A DNA stretch of 64,000 bases, from the NCBI RefSeq assembly GCF_000445445.1, contig NZ_ASXP01000002.1:1170228-1234227 (forward strand), in the 5' to 3' direction. Below are positions 24,692 through 33,764 of this stretch, in pieces (position 1 is the first letter of the stretch; each line of letters begins with the position of its first letter). The stretch comes from Sporomusa ovata DSM 2662. GTDB lineage: Bacteria; Bacillota; Negativicutes; Sporomusales; Sporomusaceae. The notes beneath the pieces are model-generated. The model did no database searches. It was not told where the DNA came from and saw nothing but the letters and a program-made list of their open reading frames with translations. Made by a program: the position numbers and the translations under genes.

Positions 24692-25981
24692 TTGAGAAAA
24701 TTTACATTAAAGTATGGCAAAGAAGAAATGAGTTTCTCTGTTCCTGCTAAGCAATTGGTGCATGAAATTATTGGTAAAGAATATCCGCCGATCAATGATA
24801 TTCCGCAAGCTGTGCGCGAGGCACTGGCTAAACCAATTGATGCGCCACCGCTTGGCGAATTGGTACGGCCTGGTGAAAAAGTTGTTATTGCTGTTAGTGA
24901 TATTACCCGTGCCTGGCAGCAGATGCCGCTGGTGTTGCCTGAAATTATTGCCACTCTTAACAAAGCTGGTGTATCAGACAGTAATATTACTATTATTATC
25001 GCGGTAGGCGGTCATCGCCAAAACACGGAGCAGGAGTTTGTTCAGTTATGCGGCAAAGAAATCTATGAGCGAATTAAAGTTGTAAACCATGATGCTTTTG
25101 ATACTGATAATATGGTGTATTTCGGCAAGACCAGCCTGGGGACTGAAGTTTCTATTAATAAAATAGCAGCCGAAGCAGACCGGCTAATCCTGACAGGTGG
25201 TATTGTGTATCATTATATGGCAGGCTTCGGTGGCGGTCGCAAAAGTATTGTTCCAGGTATTAGTTCTATTAAAACCATTCGCCAAAATCACTTGTGGGGA
25301 CTTGGCGGAGAGGTTGGTGCCGGTTCTAATCCGCATGCTGCCTCCAGAAAGACGCAAGGCAATGAGCTGCATGAAGATATGATGGAGGTTGGCGGCTTCA
25401 TTAATCCTGACTTTATCATTAATATGGTACCTACTCCTGACGGTCAATTTGGCGGTGTTTTTGCCGGTAATTGGGTTTCTGCCTGGAAGGAAGGCTGTAA
25501 ACTGGTAGATCAACTTTATGGTGTTCAAATCGATAGCTTAGCAGATATTGTAGTTACCACAGCCGGCGGCTTTCCTAAAGATATTAATCTTTACCAAACA
25601 GGTAAGACCATGGATAATGCCTATTATGCTGTGAAAAAAGGCGGTGCGGTAGTACTTTTAAGTGAATGTGCAGACATTTACGAACCAGAGGAATTTTCCC
25701 GCTGGTTTCAATATGATGACAAGCTGGCGATGGAAAAAGCGTTGCGCGCAGACTTTGGGATACCGGGCTGGGTAGCGCTAAAAGAAGTGGAATGCAGCAG
25801 CTATGCCACTTATATTATGGTTACGCGTCCGGAAAATGCCGAGCTTGTTAGCAAGACCGGTATGATTGCTACAACCACTATTGAGGACGCGCTTCGAATC
25901 GCCAGAGAAAAATGTGGCGTTGATAACCCCAGCTATACTGTTATGCCGCAAGGCGCAAACACGCTGCCAATTTTGCGGTAA
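24692..25981 (+). CDS. LarA-family (nickel-pincer) 2-hydroxyacid racemase/epimerase homologue
   Basis: 429 residues, DUF2088/lactate racemase family. The residues that define LarA fall at the same numbers as in the Lactobacillus enzyme: H108 (GGHRQNT), H174 (VYHYMAGF) and K184 (GGGRKSIVPG), the lysine that binds the nickel-pincer cofactor. SDITR near residue 70 matches the substrate-binding segment. LarA homologues epimerise or racemise alpha-hydroxy acids, so here it probably epimerises C2 of a sugar acid or racemises a product. No larB, larC or larE cofactor genes are in the window. The start is TTG 24692 with AGAGGTG upstream. Confidence 0.88.
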   Translation: MRKFTLKYGKEEMSFSVPAKQLVHEIIGKEYPPINDIPQAVREALAKPIDAPPLGELVRPGEKVVIAVSDITRAWQQMPLVLPEIIATLNKAGVSDSNITIIIAVGGHRQNTEQEFVQLCGKEIYERIKVVNHDAFDTDNMVYFGKTSLGTEVSINKIAAEADRLILTGGIVYHYMAGFGGGRKSIVPGISSIKTIRQNHLWGLGGEVGAGSNPHAASRKTQGNELHEDMMEVGGFINPDFIINMVPTPDGQFGGVFAGNWVSAWKEGCKLVDQLYGVQIDSLADIVVTTAGGFPKDINLYQTGKTMDNAYYAVKKGGAVVLLSECADIYEPEEFSRWFQYDDKLAMEKALRADFGIPGWVALKEVECSSYATYIMVTRPENAELVSKTGMIATTTIEDALRIAREKCGVDNPSYTVMPQGANTLPILR

Positions 25982-26310
25982 TTTACAGACTTTGAAGTGG
26001 CAGTTAAAGTGGTCAGGTCCCTGTTAGACTAAACTTTATAAATTGTATTGAGAAAACCACTAAAGATGTACAAGGTAAATCTTTAGTGGTTTTCTTTAAT
26101 TTCTGCGGTCATCATGTGTGCAATATATTCATGATGTTCATCAATAAAGTCCGGAGGTAATTGAGTGATAATTGGCAAATGTATAAACATAGAAAATTTT
26201 AAAAAAGGAAAGCTTGTTAGGTTGTAGAGTAAATACAAGCTTCCTTTCCCTGGCCAGGGTATTCCGAAAAGAGTCTTAATAATCTAATTAATGCAGAAAA
26301 GGGGGATATT
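25982..26310 (+). other. Intergenic region with terminator, hairpin and a possible ORF remnant
   Basis: Contains the terminator at 26051-26098 and an inverted repeat GGAAAGCTTGT (26207-26217) / ACAAGCTTCCTTTCC (26235-26249) that could be an operator or hairpin for the MFS gene. A 35-codon minus-strand frame (26083-26190) has protein-like composition but no ribosome site. Confidence 0.45.
26051..26098 (+). terminator. Terminator after the LarA-like gene
   Basis: AGAAAACCACTAAAGAT pairs almost perfectly with ATCTTTAGTGGTTTTCT, followed by TTAATTT. The A-rich left arm makes it potentially bidirectional. Confidence 0.85.
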
Positions 26311-27609
26311 ATGGTAAGTACAGTTGAAGAAAGAACAATAAGCAAGTTACGTTGGAAGTTACTTCCCTATCTGATGTTACTGTATATTATGGCAATGATT
26401 GATAGGGTAAATGTTGGTTTTGCCGCTTTGCAAATGAATGCGGACTTGGGTATAACCCCAAGTATGTTCGGATTTATCGCCGGTATCTTTTTTATCGCCT
26501 ACTTCTTCTTTGAAGTACCTAGTAATGTTATTATGCATCGAGTTGGGGCGCGTATCTGGATTACCCGGATTCTTATCAGCTGGGGTTTGGTAACCGTATT
26601 TACAGGCTTTGTTCAAAACTCAACTCAATTTGGTATTTTACGTGTTTTACTTGGCGTTGCTGAAGCTGGTTTCTATCCCTGTATTATCTTATATATGACG
26701 TTCTGGTTTCCTGGCAAGTACTTTGCAGGTGCTGTATCCGTCTTTATGTGTGGCATGGCATTGGCAAACATTATTACAGGGCCGATTTCCACCTGGATTA
26801 TGGAAAATATTGCGTGGATGGGCTTGTCAGGCTGGCGCTGGTTGTTCGTGATAGAAGGACTACCTGCCGTACTGCTGGGATTCTATAACTACTTTGCAAT
26901 GATTGACCGTCCTGAACAGGCAACATTCCTTGACAAAGAGGAGAAAGCATGGCTTCTTGGCAGATTGAAAGAAGAACATGAAGCAAAAGCTGCCTTTGTA
27001 CCTGCTAACAAATGGGATGTATTCAAAATGGGGAAAGTTTGGCATCTGTCCTTCTGTTATCTGTGCTATGTTATTGCCTTATATGGTTTGGGATTATGGA
27101 TGCCCCAGATTATTAAGGGCTTGTCAAAAGCATTGAGTCTTACCAACATAGGATGGATATCTACCATTCCTTACTTCTTCGCCGTAGTCGCGATGGTGCT
27201 TGTCGCCCGTCACTCGGACAAGACCGGGGAACGGAAGTTTCATGGGTCGTTGCCGATCAGTATAGCTTTCTTCGGCCTGATTGGTTTAACATTGACAAAT
27301 GATTTATGGGTTTCAATGGCGCTTATTTGTATCAGCCAGATGGGCATTTACTGTTTTGTCGGTACCTTCTGGTGTTTCCCTAATATGTACCTGACAGAGG
27401 CGACAGCGGCAGTTGGTATTGCTATCATTAATTCGACAGCTAACCTTGGCGGGTTCATTGGGCCTTATGTCGTTGGTTTCCTTAAGGAACTGAGCGGTGG
27501 ATCTACCACTCTGAGCATGTATTTCCTGGCATCCTTCGCCATCATGGGGACAATATCAGTATTGGCTCTTGGTAAACCACCAGCAGAGAAAAAATTAGCA
27601 GGAAAATAG
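26311..27609 (+). CDS. MFS transporter, anion:cation symporter (ACS) family, copy 1
   Basis: 432 residues, 12 predicted helices. The ACS signature segments are present: YIMAMIDRVNVGFAALQMN in helix 1, FFEVPSNVIMHRVGARIWI between helices 2 and 3, and AEAGFYPCIILYMTFWFP. Known relatives import hexuronates, galactonate, tartrate and other sugar acids. It is over 90% identical by eye to the copy at 42686-43984. AAAAGGGGG precedes the ATG. Likely imports the sugar acid handled by the surrounding dehydratases. Confidence 0.9.
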   Translation: MVSTVEERTISKLRWKLLPYLMLLYIMAMIDRVNVGFAALQMNADLGITPSMFGFIAGIFFIAYFFFEVPSNVIMHRVGARIWITRILISWGLVTVFTGFVQNSTQFGILRVLLGVAEAGFYPCIILYMTFWFPGKYFAGAVSVFMCGMALANIITGPISTWIMENIAWMGLSGWRWLFVIEGLPAVLLGFYNYFAMIDRPEQATFLDKEEKAWLLGRLKEEHEAKAAFVPANKWDVFKMGKVWHLSFCYLCYVIALYGLGLWMPQIIKGLSKALSLTNIGWISTIPYFFAVVAMVLVARHSDKTGERKFHGSLPISIAFFGLIGLTLTNDLWVSMALICISQMGIYCFVGTFWCFPNMYLTEATAAVGIAIINSTANLGGFIGPYVVGFLKELSGGSTTLSMYFLASFAIMGTISVLALGKPPAEKKLAGK

Positions 27610-27634
27610 TCTTACAGTGAATAAAAGTAAACAA

Positions 27635-27673
27635 AAAAGGGTTGCGGGGAGAGATCCCCACTACCCTTTTTTG
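27635..27673 (+). terminator. Terminator after MFS copy 1
   Basis: AAAAGGGTTGCGGGGA / TCCCCACTACCCTTTT stem with a GAGA loop and a TT tail. Confidence 0.85.
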
Positions 27674-27758
27674 CCATCAAAAATGCAGGATTTTTACTAG
27701 CAAATGGGTAAATATTTAAAGGTAACAAACTTGTTGAGAAAGTACGAGGTAATTATAA

Positions 27759-29333
27759 ATGACCATTGATATTGCTAACAAAATAAAAGAAACTTTTCAA
27801 GTAAATATTGTTAGTGATCAGCAGTTTGGCTGGGGAGAACAACATTGGTTGCAATTAGAACCGGATAAATCGAAAACCCAGCCGACAGTATCTGTATCAA
27901 CGGTATATCCTGGCGGTTCACAGTCACCCCATGTGCATTCCGGTTATATCGAGATTATCATTGGCCTTGATGGAACGACTACTCATTGGTGCGACGACCG
28001 GGAAATAAAACTGGAAAAGGGTAAAATCAGCTATATCAGTGAAGGAAGTAAGCATCGTATTGTGAATAATTCATTAAAGCCGATTTCTTTCCTTAGTATT
28101 GTTTACTCAACGATTCCCAAGCCGTTAAAAGAGGAGATTATTGGTAAGGATATTGAGCTTAGTGAAGTGGCCAAGCTGATTAACCTTGATTCTATTGTTG
28201 AAAAGTTTGCACAATCAGTCCAAATGACAGTTACACTGATTGATGTAGCCGGTAATTTTCTGACAGACAAGAATAATTTACCTGAGATCTGTCAACGCTG
28301 TATCAACGAACAGTGCGGAAACTGTATTTTAAACACAACAACTGTAACGCCGCCTTATTTGGAACAGAAGATTTTCCATTGTAAATATGGTGTTACAGCA
28401 ATCCAAAGCCCCTTTATAATTAATAACAGGGTATTAGGATATCTTGGCTGTGGTTATGGGAGATTGTCAACAAACATAACCCAGGTTGAGCCAGTTTCCA
28501 ACAAGTTTGCTGCCGACAATGCCCAGGAAGTCTATTTCAAGCTGAACTTTATTCACCGCAATCATCTTAATTCGGTTGCTGAAACTTTATCATTAGTGAG
28601 TGCTTCGCTTGTACAATTAATGGTTAACTCCATGAAGGAAAAGGAACTGAGCGACTACCGGATCAATTTATCCCAGGAACGGGAAAAGCAGGCGTTGCTG
28701 CATCATTCCCTAAGCCAGGCGCGGCTCAAGTTTTTAGAATCACAAGTTAATCCGCATTTTCTTTTTAATACACTAAATACGATTGCTCAACAGGCTGAAA
28801 TGGATGGCGCCGGCACATTGGCGTCGTTAACGTACTCCCTCTCAAATCTGCTCCGATTAAGTCTGGGTAAAGCTGATTCACTAGTTACAATCGAAGAAGA
28901 ATTAAGCTATATCAAAGATTACTTGTTTATTCAACAGACTAGATTTCCAGATAAATTTACGGTTGCTATTGACATAGATCCTACTATTTTAGAGATAAAA
29001 ATCCCCTTCATGACAATCATGGTACTAATAGAAAATTCTATATTGCATGGATTTAAAAATGTTTGCCAGGAAGGACAACTTTTGGTGCATGGGTATAAGC
29101 AAGGAAACTATGGGGTTATTGAGGTTAAAGACAATGGCTGCGGGATACCTGACGTCATTGTTGCGGCAGTTCGGGAACTGCCTAATGTTGATTATGATCC
29201 GCCAAGTCTGAAAGGTATTGGGCTTAAAAACATTTTCTTGCGGTTAAAACATTATTATGAAGGCAAATTTGAATTTACGATCAATAAATCATCAGCAGGA
29301 GGAACTTTGGCCCGGATTGTTTTGCCGTTATAG
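27759..29333 (+). CDS. Cytosolic sensor histidine kinase with cupin and PocR domains
   Basis: 524 residues, no membrane helix. Residues 30-115 form a cupin barrel (YPGGSQSPHVHSGYIEI, then HRIVNNS), residues 130-265 a PocR-type ligand domain with clustered cysteines (CQRCINEQCGNC), and residues about 320-420 a LytS/YesM-type kinase with phospho-His in QVNPHFLFNTLN, then an HATPase (DNGCGIPD, GIGLKNI). Lacking a transmembrane sensor, it should bind an internal small molecule, plausibly an imported sugar acid or a keto-acid intermediate. Paired with the response regulator 35 bases downstream. Confidence 0.88.
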   Translation: MTIDIANKIKETFQVNIVSDQQFGWGEQHWLQLEPDKSKTQPTVSVSTVYPGGSQSPHVHSGYIEIIIGLDGTTTHWCDDREIKLEKGKISYISEGSKHRIVNNSLKPISFLSIVYSTIPKPLKEEIIGKDIELSEVAKLINLDSIVEKFAQSVQMTVTLIDVAGNFLTDKNNLPEICQRCINEQCGNCILNTTTVTPPYLEQKIFHCKYGVTAIQSPFIINNRVLGYLGCGYGRLSTNITQVEPVSNKFAADNAQEVYFKLNFIHRNHLNSVAETLSLVSASLVQLMVNSMKEKELSDYRINLSQEREKQALLHHSLSQARLKFLESQVNPHFLFNTLNTIAQQAEMDGAGTLASLTYSLSNLLRLSLGKADSLVTIEEELSYIKDYLFIQQTRFPDKFTVAIDIDPTILEIKIPFMTIMVLIENSILHGFKNVCQEGQLLVHGYKQGNYGVIEVKDNGCGIPDVIVAAVRELPNVDYDPPSLKGIGLKNIFLRLKHYYEGKFEFTINKSSAGGTLARIVLPL

Positions 29334-29368
29334 GTTGTCTTCAACGCGAAACGAGTGGGGGGAAGCAA

Positions 29369-30934
29369 ATGTACAAAATGATTATTGCCGATGACGAGCC
29401 TGCGGTGCGCCAATACCTGCGGTATATTGTTAAACAGTACAATTTGCCTTTTCAAATCTGCGGTGAGGCAGAGGATGGAGAACAGGCTGTGCGGTTGGCT
29501 GAATTGTATCAGCCGGAGTTTATCATCCTCGATATTAATATGCCGCTGATGAATGGTCTTGAGGCAGCCAGGATCATTAGGGAAAAGCACAAAGAGGCAA
29601 TTATTTATATACTAACTGCCTATAGTCAATTTGAATATGCTCATCAGGCGGTGCAAACTCAGGTTGCCGACTATCTGCTAAAGCCTATTAAACCGGCTCA
29701 ACTGGCTGACACGCTCCGTAAGGGTATCGCCAACGCGCTAAGTCAACGAATTTCGAAACAACGGCTCCAACGGTTGGAACAACAAATTGCCAAAGACAAA
29801 CCTGTAGTGACACAACAGCGGCTGTTTGAATTATTGAAATCGGACAGTGATAATTCCGGTACTTTGAAATTACTGCAATCCATCGCGAAAAAAGAAGATT
29901 TCAGTCCGGCTGCCGTTCTTTCTGTTTCGTATTGGCATAATTCGGACAGGCTCCAGCGTATTGGGATGGAAGAACGGCTGCTGCAGGATAGTATGGCTCG
30001 TTTTGGAGAACATGTCATAGTAACATCATTTAGTGATGAAGTAGTGATGATTTTTGATCGTTGGGATTATGATGTACGCTGTGTATTGCAGACTCAATTG
30101 GAAGAGTGGGAACGCAAATATGCGATTACGATTTGTGCCGGCCTCAGTTTGGTGGCTAGACCCTCACAAATTGGCAGGGACTATAAAAATGCCAGAAAGA
30201 AACGGGAAGCCGGTTTATTTTGGCATCAGCAGGGTCTGCTGGTTATAGACGGTGCCGTAGACGGGCCGCAGGAAATAGAGTGTGAAGACGTTCAAAAACA
30301 ACTCCGGGAGTGTTTATTGGAACGTAAATCAGATAAAGCTAAAGCAATTTTCCATCAGTTTTTGAGTGAAGCAAAGCAATGTGTTTGTCAGCCTGAATAT
30401 GTGCATGCCGCAATTATAAAAATTGCCAATAATCTTATTGAAAAGTATGCTGAGTACATTATTTCGGACAATGATGCGATTTTGATTCGAAAAAATTTCA
30501 TCAGTCAAGTGAATCAGACAGTTTCCGTATGCGATTTGGAACAATGTTTGTGCAATTTGATTGACACCTTGGAGAGCAATGTTGGTTCTTTAGAACAAAA
30601 TCAGGCTGAGCAGGCGGTAAAATGGGCGATTGAGTATCTAAACAGTAATTATCATAAAGAGCTTACACTGGAACAATTGGCCGAAAAATTATTTATAAGT
30701 ACAGGTTATTTCTGTCGTATTTTCAAGAAACATGCCGGCGAAGGCTATGCGACCTATTTGACCAATATTCGCTTGAAAAAAGCAAAAGAAATATTGCTGA
30801 CAGGTAACTACACCGTTAATGAGGTTGCCCGTATGGTAGGATTTCGTGATGCCAGCTATTTTAGCAGTGTTTTTAAAAAGCACTACCACCAATCGCCCAG
30901 TAATCTTGCTGCATCTATACGAGTAGGCTCCTGA
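29369..30934 (+). CDS. AraC-type response regulator (YesN-like)
   Basis: 521 residues. The receiver domain occupies residues 1-120 (IIADDEPAVRQYL, phospho-acceptor Asp in FIILDINMPLMNG, YLLKPIKP). A central region of unclear fold follows, then a C-terminal double HTH (LTLEQLAEKLFISTGYFCRIFKK and NEVARMVGFRDASYFSSVFKKH). Partner of the cupin-PocR kinase. Likely targets are the dehydratase operon at 21145, the MFS gene, or the aldolase gene 46 bases downstream. Confidence 0.9.
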   Translation: MYKMIIADDEPAVRQYLRYIVKQYNLPFQICGEAEDGEQAVRLAELYQPEFIILDINMPLMNGLEAARIIREKHKEAIIYILTAYSQFEYAHQAVQTQVADYLLKPIKPAQLADTLRKGIANALSQRISKQRLQRLEQQIAKDKPVVTQQRLFELLKSDSDNSGTLKLLQSIAKKEDFSPAAVLSVSYWHNSDRLQRIGMEERLLQDSMARFGEHVIVTSFSDEVVMIFDRWDYDVRCVLQTQLEEWERKYAITICAGLSLVARPSQIGRDYKNARKKREAGLFWHQQGLLVIDGAVDGPQEIECEDVQKQLRECLLERKSDKAKAIFHQFLSEAKQCVCQPEYVHAAIIKIANNLIEKYAEYIISDNDAILIRKNFISQVNQTVSVCDLEQCLCNLIDTLESNVGSLEQNQAEQAVKWAIEYLNSNYHKELTLEQLAEKLFISTGYFCRIFKKHAGEGYATYLTNIRLKKAKEILLTGNYTVNEVARMVGFRDASYFSSVFKKHYHQSPSNLAASIRVGS

Positions 30935-30980
30935 TGCAGGTAGATATATTGGAATTTTAACTACAACGGAGGGAATAGAT

Positions 30981-31880
30981 ATGTTTAGAGGAATATTATC
31001 ACCAATTATTACTGTTCTTGATGAGCAAGGAAGACTGGACTTTAAGGGAAACGAATTCCACATTAACAGGCTGATTGACAATGGTATTAACGGAATTCTT
31101 TTTCTGGGGAGTATTGGCGAGTTTTTTGCTCTTTCGATGGAAGAAAAAAAGGCTTTTATCACCTTTGCTATAAAAACAGTAAATAAGCGGGTACCTGTGC
31201 TTATTGGGACAGGCGGTACGGTGCAAGCAGAAGTTATTGAACTTACCCGGTTTGCAGAGCAGGCAGGGGCCGACGCGGCGGTAGTTATTTCCCCTTATTA
31301 TTTCAAATTGGGGCCCGAAACCATCTACCGTTATTATGCCAATCTTGCACGGAGTACTTCGCTGCCGATTGTGCTATATAATTTCCCTGACAGGACAGCT
31401 TCAGACCTAACGCCGGAGCTGGTTCTTCGATTGGTCAAAGACTTCGATAATATTGTAGGTATCAAAGATACCGTAGATAACATCAGCCATACGAGAAAGG
31501 TGATTCAGCTTGTTAAGGCTCAGCGTCCGGATTTCAGTGTTCTATCAGGCTTTGATGAATATCTGATACCTAACCTAATGGCAGGTGGTGATGGTGTTTT
31601 ATGTGGTTTAACCAATATCATTCCCCAAGTGTTTGCCGATCTTATGAACGCCTATGCTGCTAAGAATTTGGACAAGGTTGCGGCAGCGCAAGCTAAGATT
31701 TCCCTGTTAATGAACCTATATGATGTGTCTCAACCCTTTATTGCTGGCATTAAAGGTGCTGTGGCCGCAATGGGAGTGCCGATAGTTCCGGCGGTAAAAG
31801 AACCGGCCACTGAATTGACAACTACGCAATTGCAGACAATTCAGGATTTGTTGAAAAAAGCAGCAGTTATCCGGAGTTAG
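30981..31880 (+). CDS. 2-Keto-3-deoxy-acid aldolase (DapA/YjhH-YagE family)
   Basis: 299 residues, class I aldolase of the dihydrodipicolinate synthase superfamily. Schiff-base lysine K162 lies in VGIKDT, the proton-relay tyrosine Y133 in LYNFPD, and the substrate loop is GSIGE (residues 43-47). The stretch around LYNFPD and GIKDT closely recalls E. coli YjhH/YagE, which cleave 2-keto-3-deoxypentonate to pyruvate and glycolaldehyde. A lysine-synthesis role is unlikely in this context. An IclR regulator follows, as in the E. coli yag/yjh xylonate clusters. Confidence 0.85.
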   Translation: MFRGILSPIITVLDEQGRLDFKGNEFHINRLIDNGINGILFLGSIGEFFALSMEEKKAFITFAIKTVNKRVPVLIGTGGTVQAEVIELTRFAEQAGADAAVVISPYYFKLGPETIYRYYANLARSTSLPIVLYNFPDRTASDLTPELVLRLVKDFDNIVGIKDTVDNISHTRKVIQLVKAQRPDFSVLSGFDEYLIPNLMAGGDGVLCGLTNIIPQVFADLMNAYAAKNLDKVAAAQAKISLLMNLYDVSQPFIAGIKGAVAAMGVPIVPAVKEPATELTTTQLQTIQDLLKKAAVIRS

Positions 31881-31985
31881 TCTAAAATATTTTTTTATGG
31901 CAATAACCTGGAGAGCAGGAATAATGCCGGTGAACAGCGAATATGCAAAATAATCACAAACGGTGGTTGATAATGCCGAACGGAG

Positions 31986-32774
31986 GTGGGCCTACTGGCT
32001 GGCAAAGAGGAAGGCGATAGAACCATTCAATCGCTATTTCGCGCCCTTAAGATCGTGGAGTATGTAGCAGAGCATGGGAATCTCGCCGGTCTAATGGAAA
32101 TAAGCAAAGGGCTTGACCTAAACAAAAGTACAGCCCATGGTCTTATTGCTACTTTGGAGAAATGCGGCTATATGCGTCAGGACCCCAAGACCGGAAAATA
32201 TTCTCTCGGGATCAAGGTTTTCGAGTTGGGACAGGCTTATATCACTAATCTTGATTTGCGTCAAATTGCGTTGCCGTATCTAAAGGAATTATCACTTATT
32301 TATCAGGAAACAACGCACCTGGCGATACTTTCCGGTGAAGATGTCGTTTATATAGAAAAAGTGGATGGCTTGCGCTCTGTTGGCATACGCTCGCAAGTCG
32401 GAGGGCGCAACCCGGCCTACTGTACAGGCGTCGGGAAGGTGCTGCTGTCCGGGTTAGATAAACAGCAAATCGAAAATTTGTATTATGACAAAGTATTGCA
32501 AGAGTACACGAGTAATACAGTGAAAAATTTGCCGGAACTGATTACTCAGATACAGCAAGTACGTAAGCAGGGATATGCTTTTGATAGTGAGGAATTTGAA
32601 CAAGACCTGCAATGCGTTGCCGCGCCGATAAAGGATAGTTCTGGCACAATTATTGCCGCAATTAGTCTTTCAGGACCGGCTAGCAGGCTGCTGACTTCGC
32701 AAATGGATCAGATTGCCATTGAAGTAGTAAGAACTGCCAAAAAGATTTCCCTTCAATTGGGATTTAGGGACTAA
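31986..32774 (+). CDS. IclR-family transcriptional regulator
   Basis: About 260 residues: N-terminal winged HTH (GLMEISKGLDLNKSTAHGLIATLEKCGY, residues 35-62) and a C-terminal effector-binding domain with RNPAYCTGVGKVLLS and FDSEEFEQDLQCVAAPI. Start uncertain: the GTG at 31986 lies inside the GGAGGTGG ribosome site, whereas a CTG at 31995 has correct spacing and may be the true start. Sits between the aldolase gene and the acetaldehyde dehydrogenase operon; the palindrome at 32823-32839 is a candidate target. Confidence 0.88.
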   Translation: MGLLAGKEEGDRTIQSLFRALKIVEYVAEHGNLAGLMEISKGLDLNKSTAHGLIATLEKCGYMRQDPKTGKYSLGIKVFELGQAYITNLDLRQIALPYLKELSLIYQETTHLAILSGEDVVYIEKVDGLRSVGIRSQVGGRNPAYCTGVGKVLLSGLDKQQIENLYYDKVLQEYTSNTVKNLPELITQIQQVRKQGYAFDSEEFEQDLQCVAAPIKDSSGTIIAAISLSGPASRLLTSQMDQIAIEVVRTAKKISLQLGFRD

Positions 32775-32822
32775 CCAGAGGGGGCTTGGAGGCAGGTTTT
32801 TTTTAGTATAAATGCGAACAGT

Positions 32823-32848
32823 GTTTGGTAATGTCAAACTGATATAAT
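32823..32848 (+). promoter_or_regulatory. Candidate promoter and IclR-type operator
   Basis: GTTTG-N7-CAAAC (32823-32839) is a palindrome placed where a -35 region would be, just before a TATAAT at 32843-32848. The -35 hexamer itself is poor, which fits a regulated promoter. It would drive the dehydrogenase-aldolase-dehydratase-activator genes that follow. Confidence 0.45.
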
Positions 32849-32873
32849 GGTGTCATATGAGAGGATGATTGCT

Positions 32874-33764
32874 TTGGAGCCAAAGAAATTGCGGGCAGCC
32901 ATTATTGGCCCCGGTAATATTGGGATTGACCTAATGATGAAGATTCGACGCAGCAATAATTTGGAACTGGTAATGATGGCAGGTGTTGTTGCCGCATCGG
33001 AAGGGCTGAGAATGGCAAAGGAATTTGGTATTGCCACAAGTGCCGAAAGCATTGACGGTGTGTTGGCGTATCATGCTGCCAACAAGATCGATTTTGTTTT
33101 TGATGCTACCGGTGCCAGACCGCATACCATGCATGCGCCGTTATTAAAAGAAGCAGGGATTTTTGCGATTGATCTAACTCCGGCTGCCGTCGGTCCCTAT
33201 ATGGTGCCGGCAGTGAATATGGAGCAGCATATCAATGAATGCAATGTCAATATGGTTACCTGCGGTGGACAGGCAACTGTGCCGATTGTTTATGCGATTA
33301 ACCGGGCAGCAGCGGTCGAATATGCGGAAATTGTTGCTACCCTTAGCAGTTTGAGTGCCGGTCCGGGGACCAGGCAGAATATTGACGAATTTACCCAGAC
33401 TACCTGCGATGCATTGGTGAAGGTCGGCGGGGCAAAAAAAGCTAAGGCGATTATTATTCTCAATCCGGCCGAGCCGCCGATCATGATGCGCAATACGATC
33501 TACACCAAGTGTGATACCAGTAAAATCGCCAGCATTGTCGATTCTGTGCAGGCAATGGTAGCAGACTTGAGGCAGTATGTACCAGGCTATCATTTGAAAG
33601 TTCAGCCGTATGCAGACGGCGACCGGGTGGTTACTATGGTGGAAGTGGAAGGTAGGGGAGATTATCTGCCCAAGTACTCCGGCAATCTTGATATTATTAC
33701 CTCCGCTGCCGTAGCTGTTGCGGAGCATTACGCAAAACTGAAGTCCGGGGAGGTAATAAAATGA
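32874..33764 (+). CDS. mhpF: Acetaldehyde dehydrogenase (acylating)
   Basis: Converts acetaldehyde, NAD+ and CoA to acetyl-CoA; in known systems it receives the aldehyde through a channel from its partner aldolase. About 296 residues. The Rossmann segment is GPGNIGIDLMMK near the start and the catalytic cysteine is in NMVTCGGQATVP. I prefer TTG 32874, nine bases after GAGAGG, over the upstream ATG at 32847 or the ATG at 32865 that touches the ribosome site. Its stop overlaps the aldolase start by four bases. Confidence 0.9.
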   Translation: MEPKKLRAAIIGPGNIGIDLMMKIRRSNNLELVMMAGVVAASEGLRMAKEFGIATSAESIDGVLAYHAANKIDFVFDATGARPHTMHAPLLKEAGIFAIDLTPAAVGPYMVPAVNMEQHINECNVNMVTCGGQATVPIVYAINRAAAVEYAEIVATLSSLSAGPGTRQNIDEFTQTTCDALVKVGGAKKAKAIIILNPAEPPIMMRNTIYTKCDTSKIASIVDSVQAMVADLRQYVPGYHLKVQPYADGDRVVTMVEVEGRGDYLPKYSGNLDIITSAAVAVAEHYAKLKSGEVIK

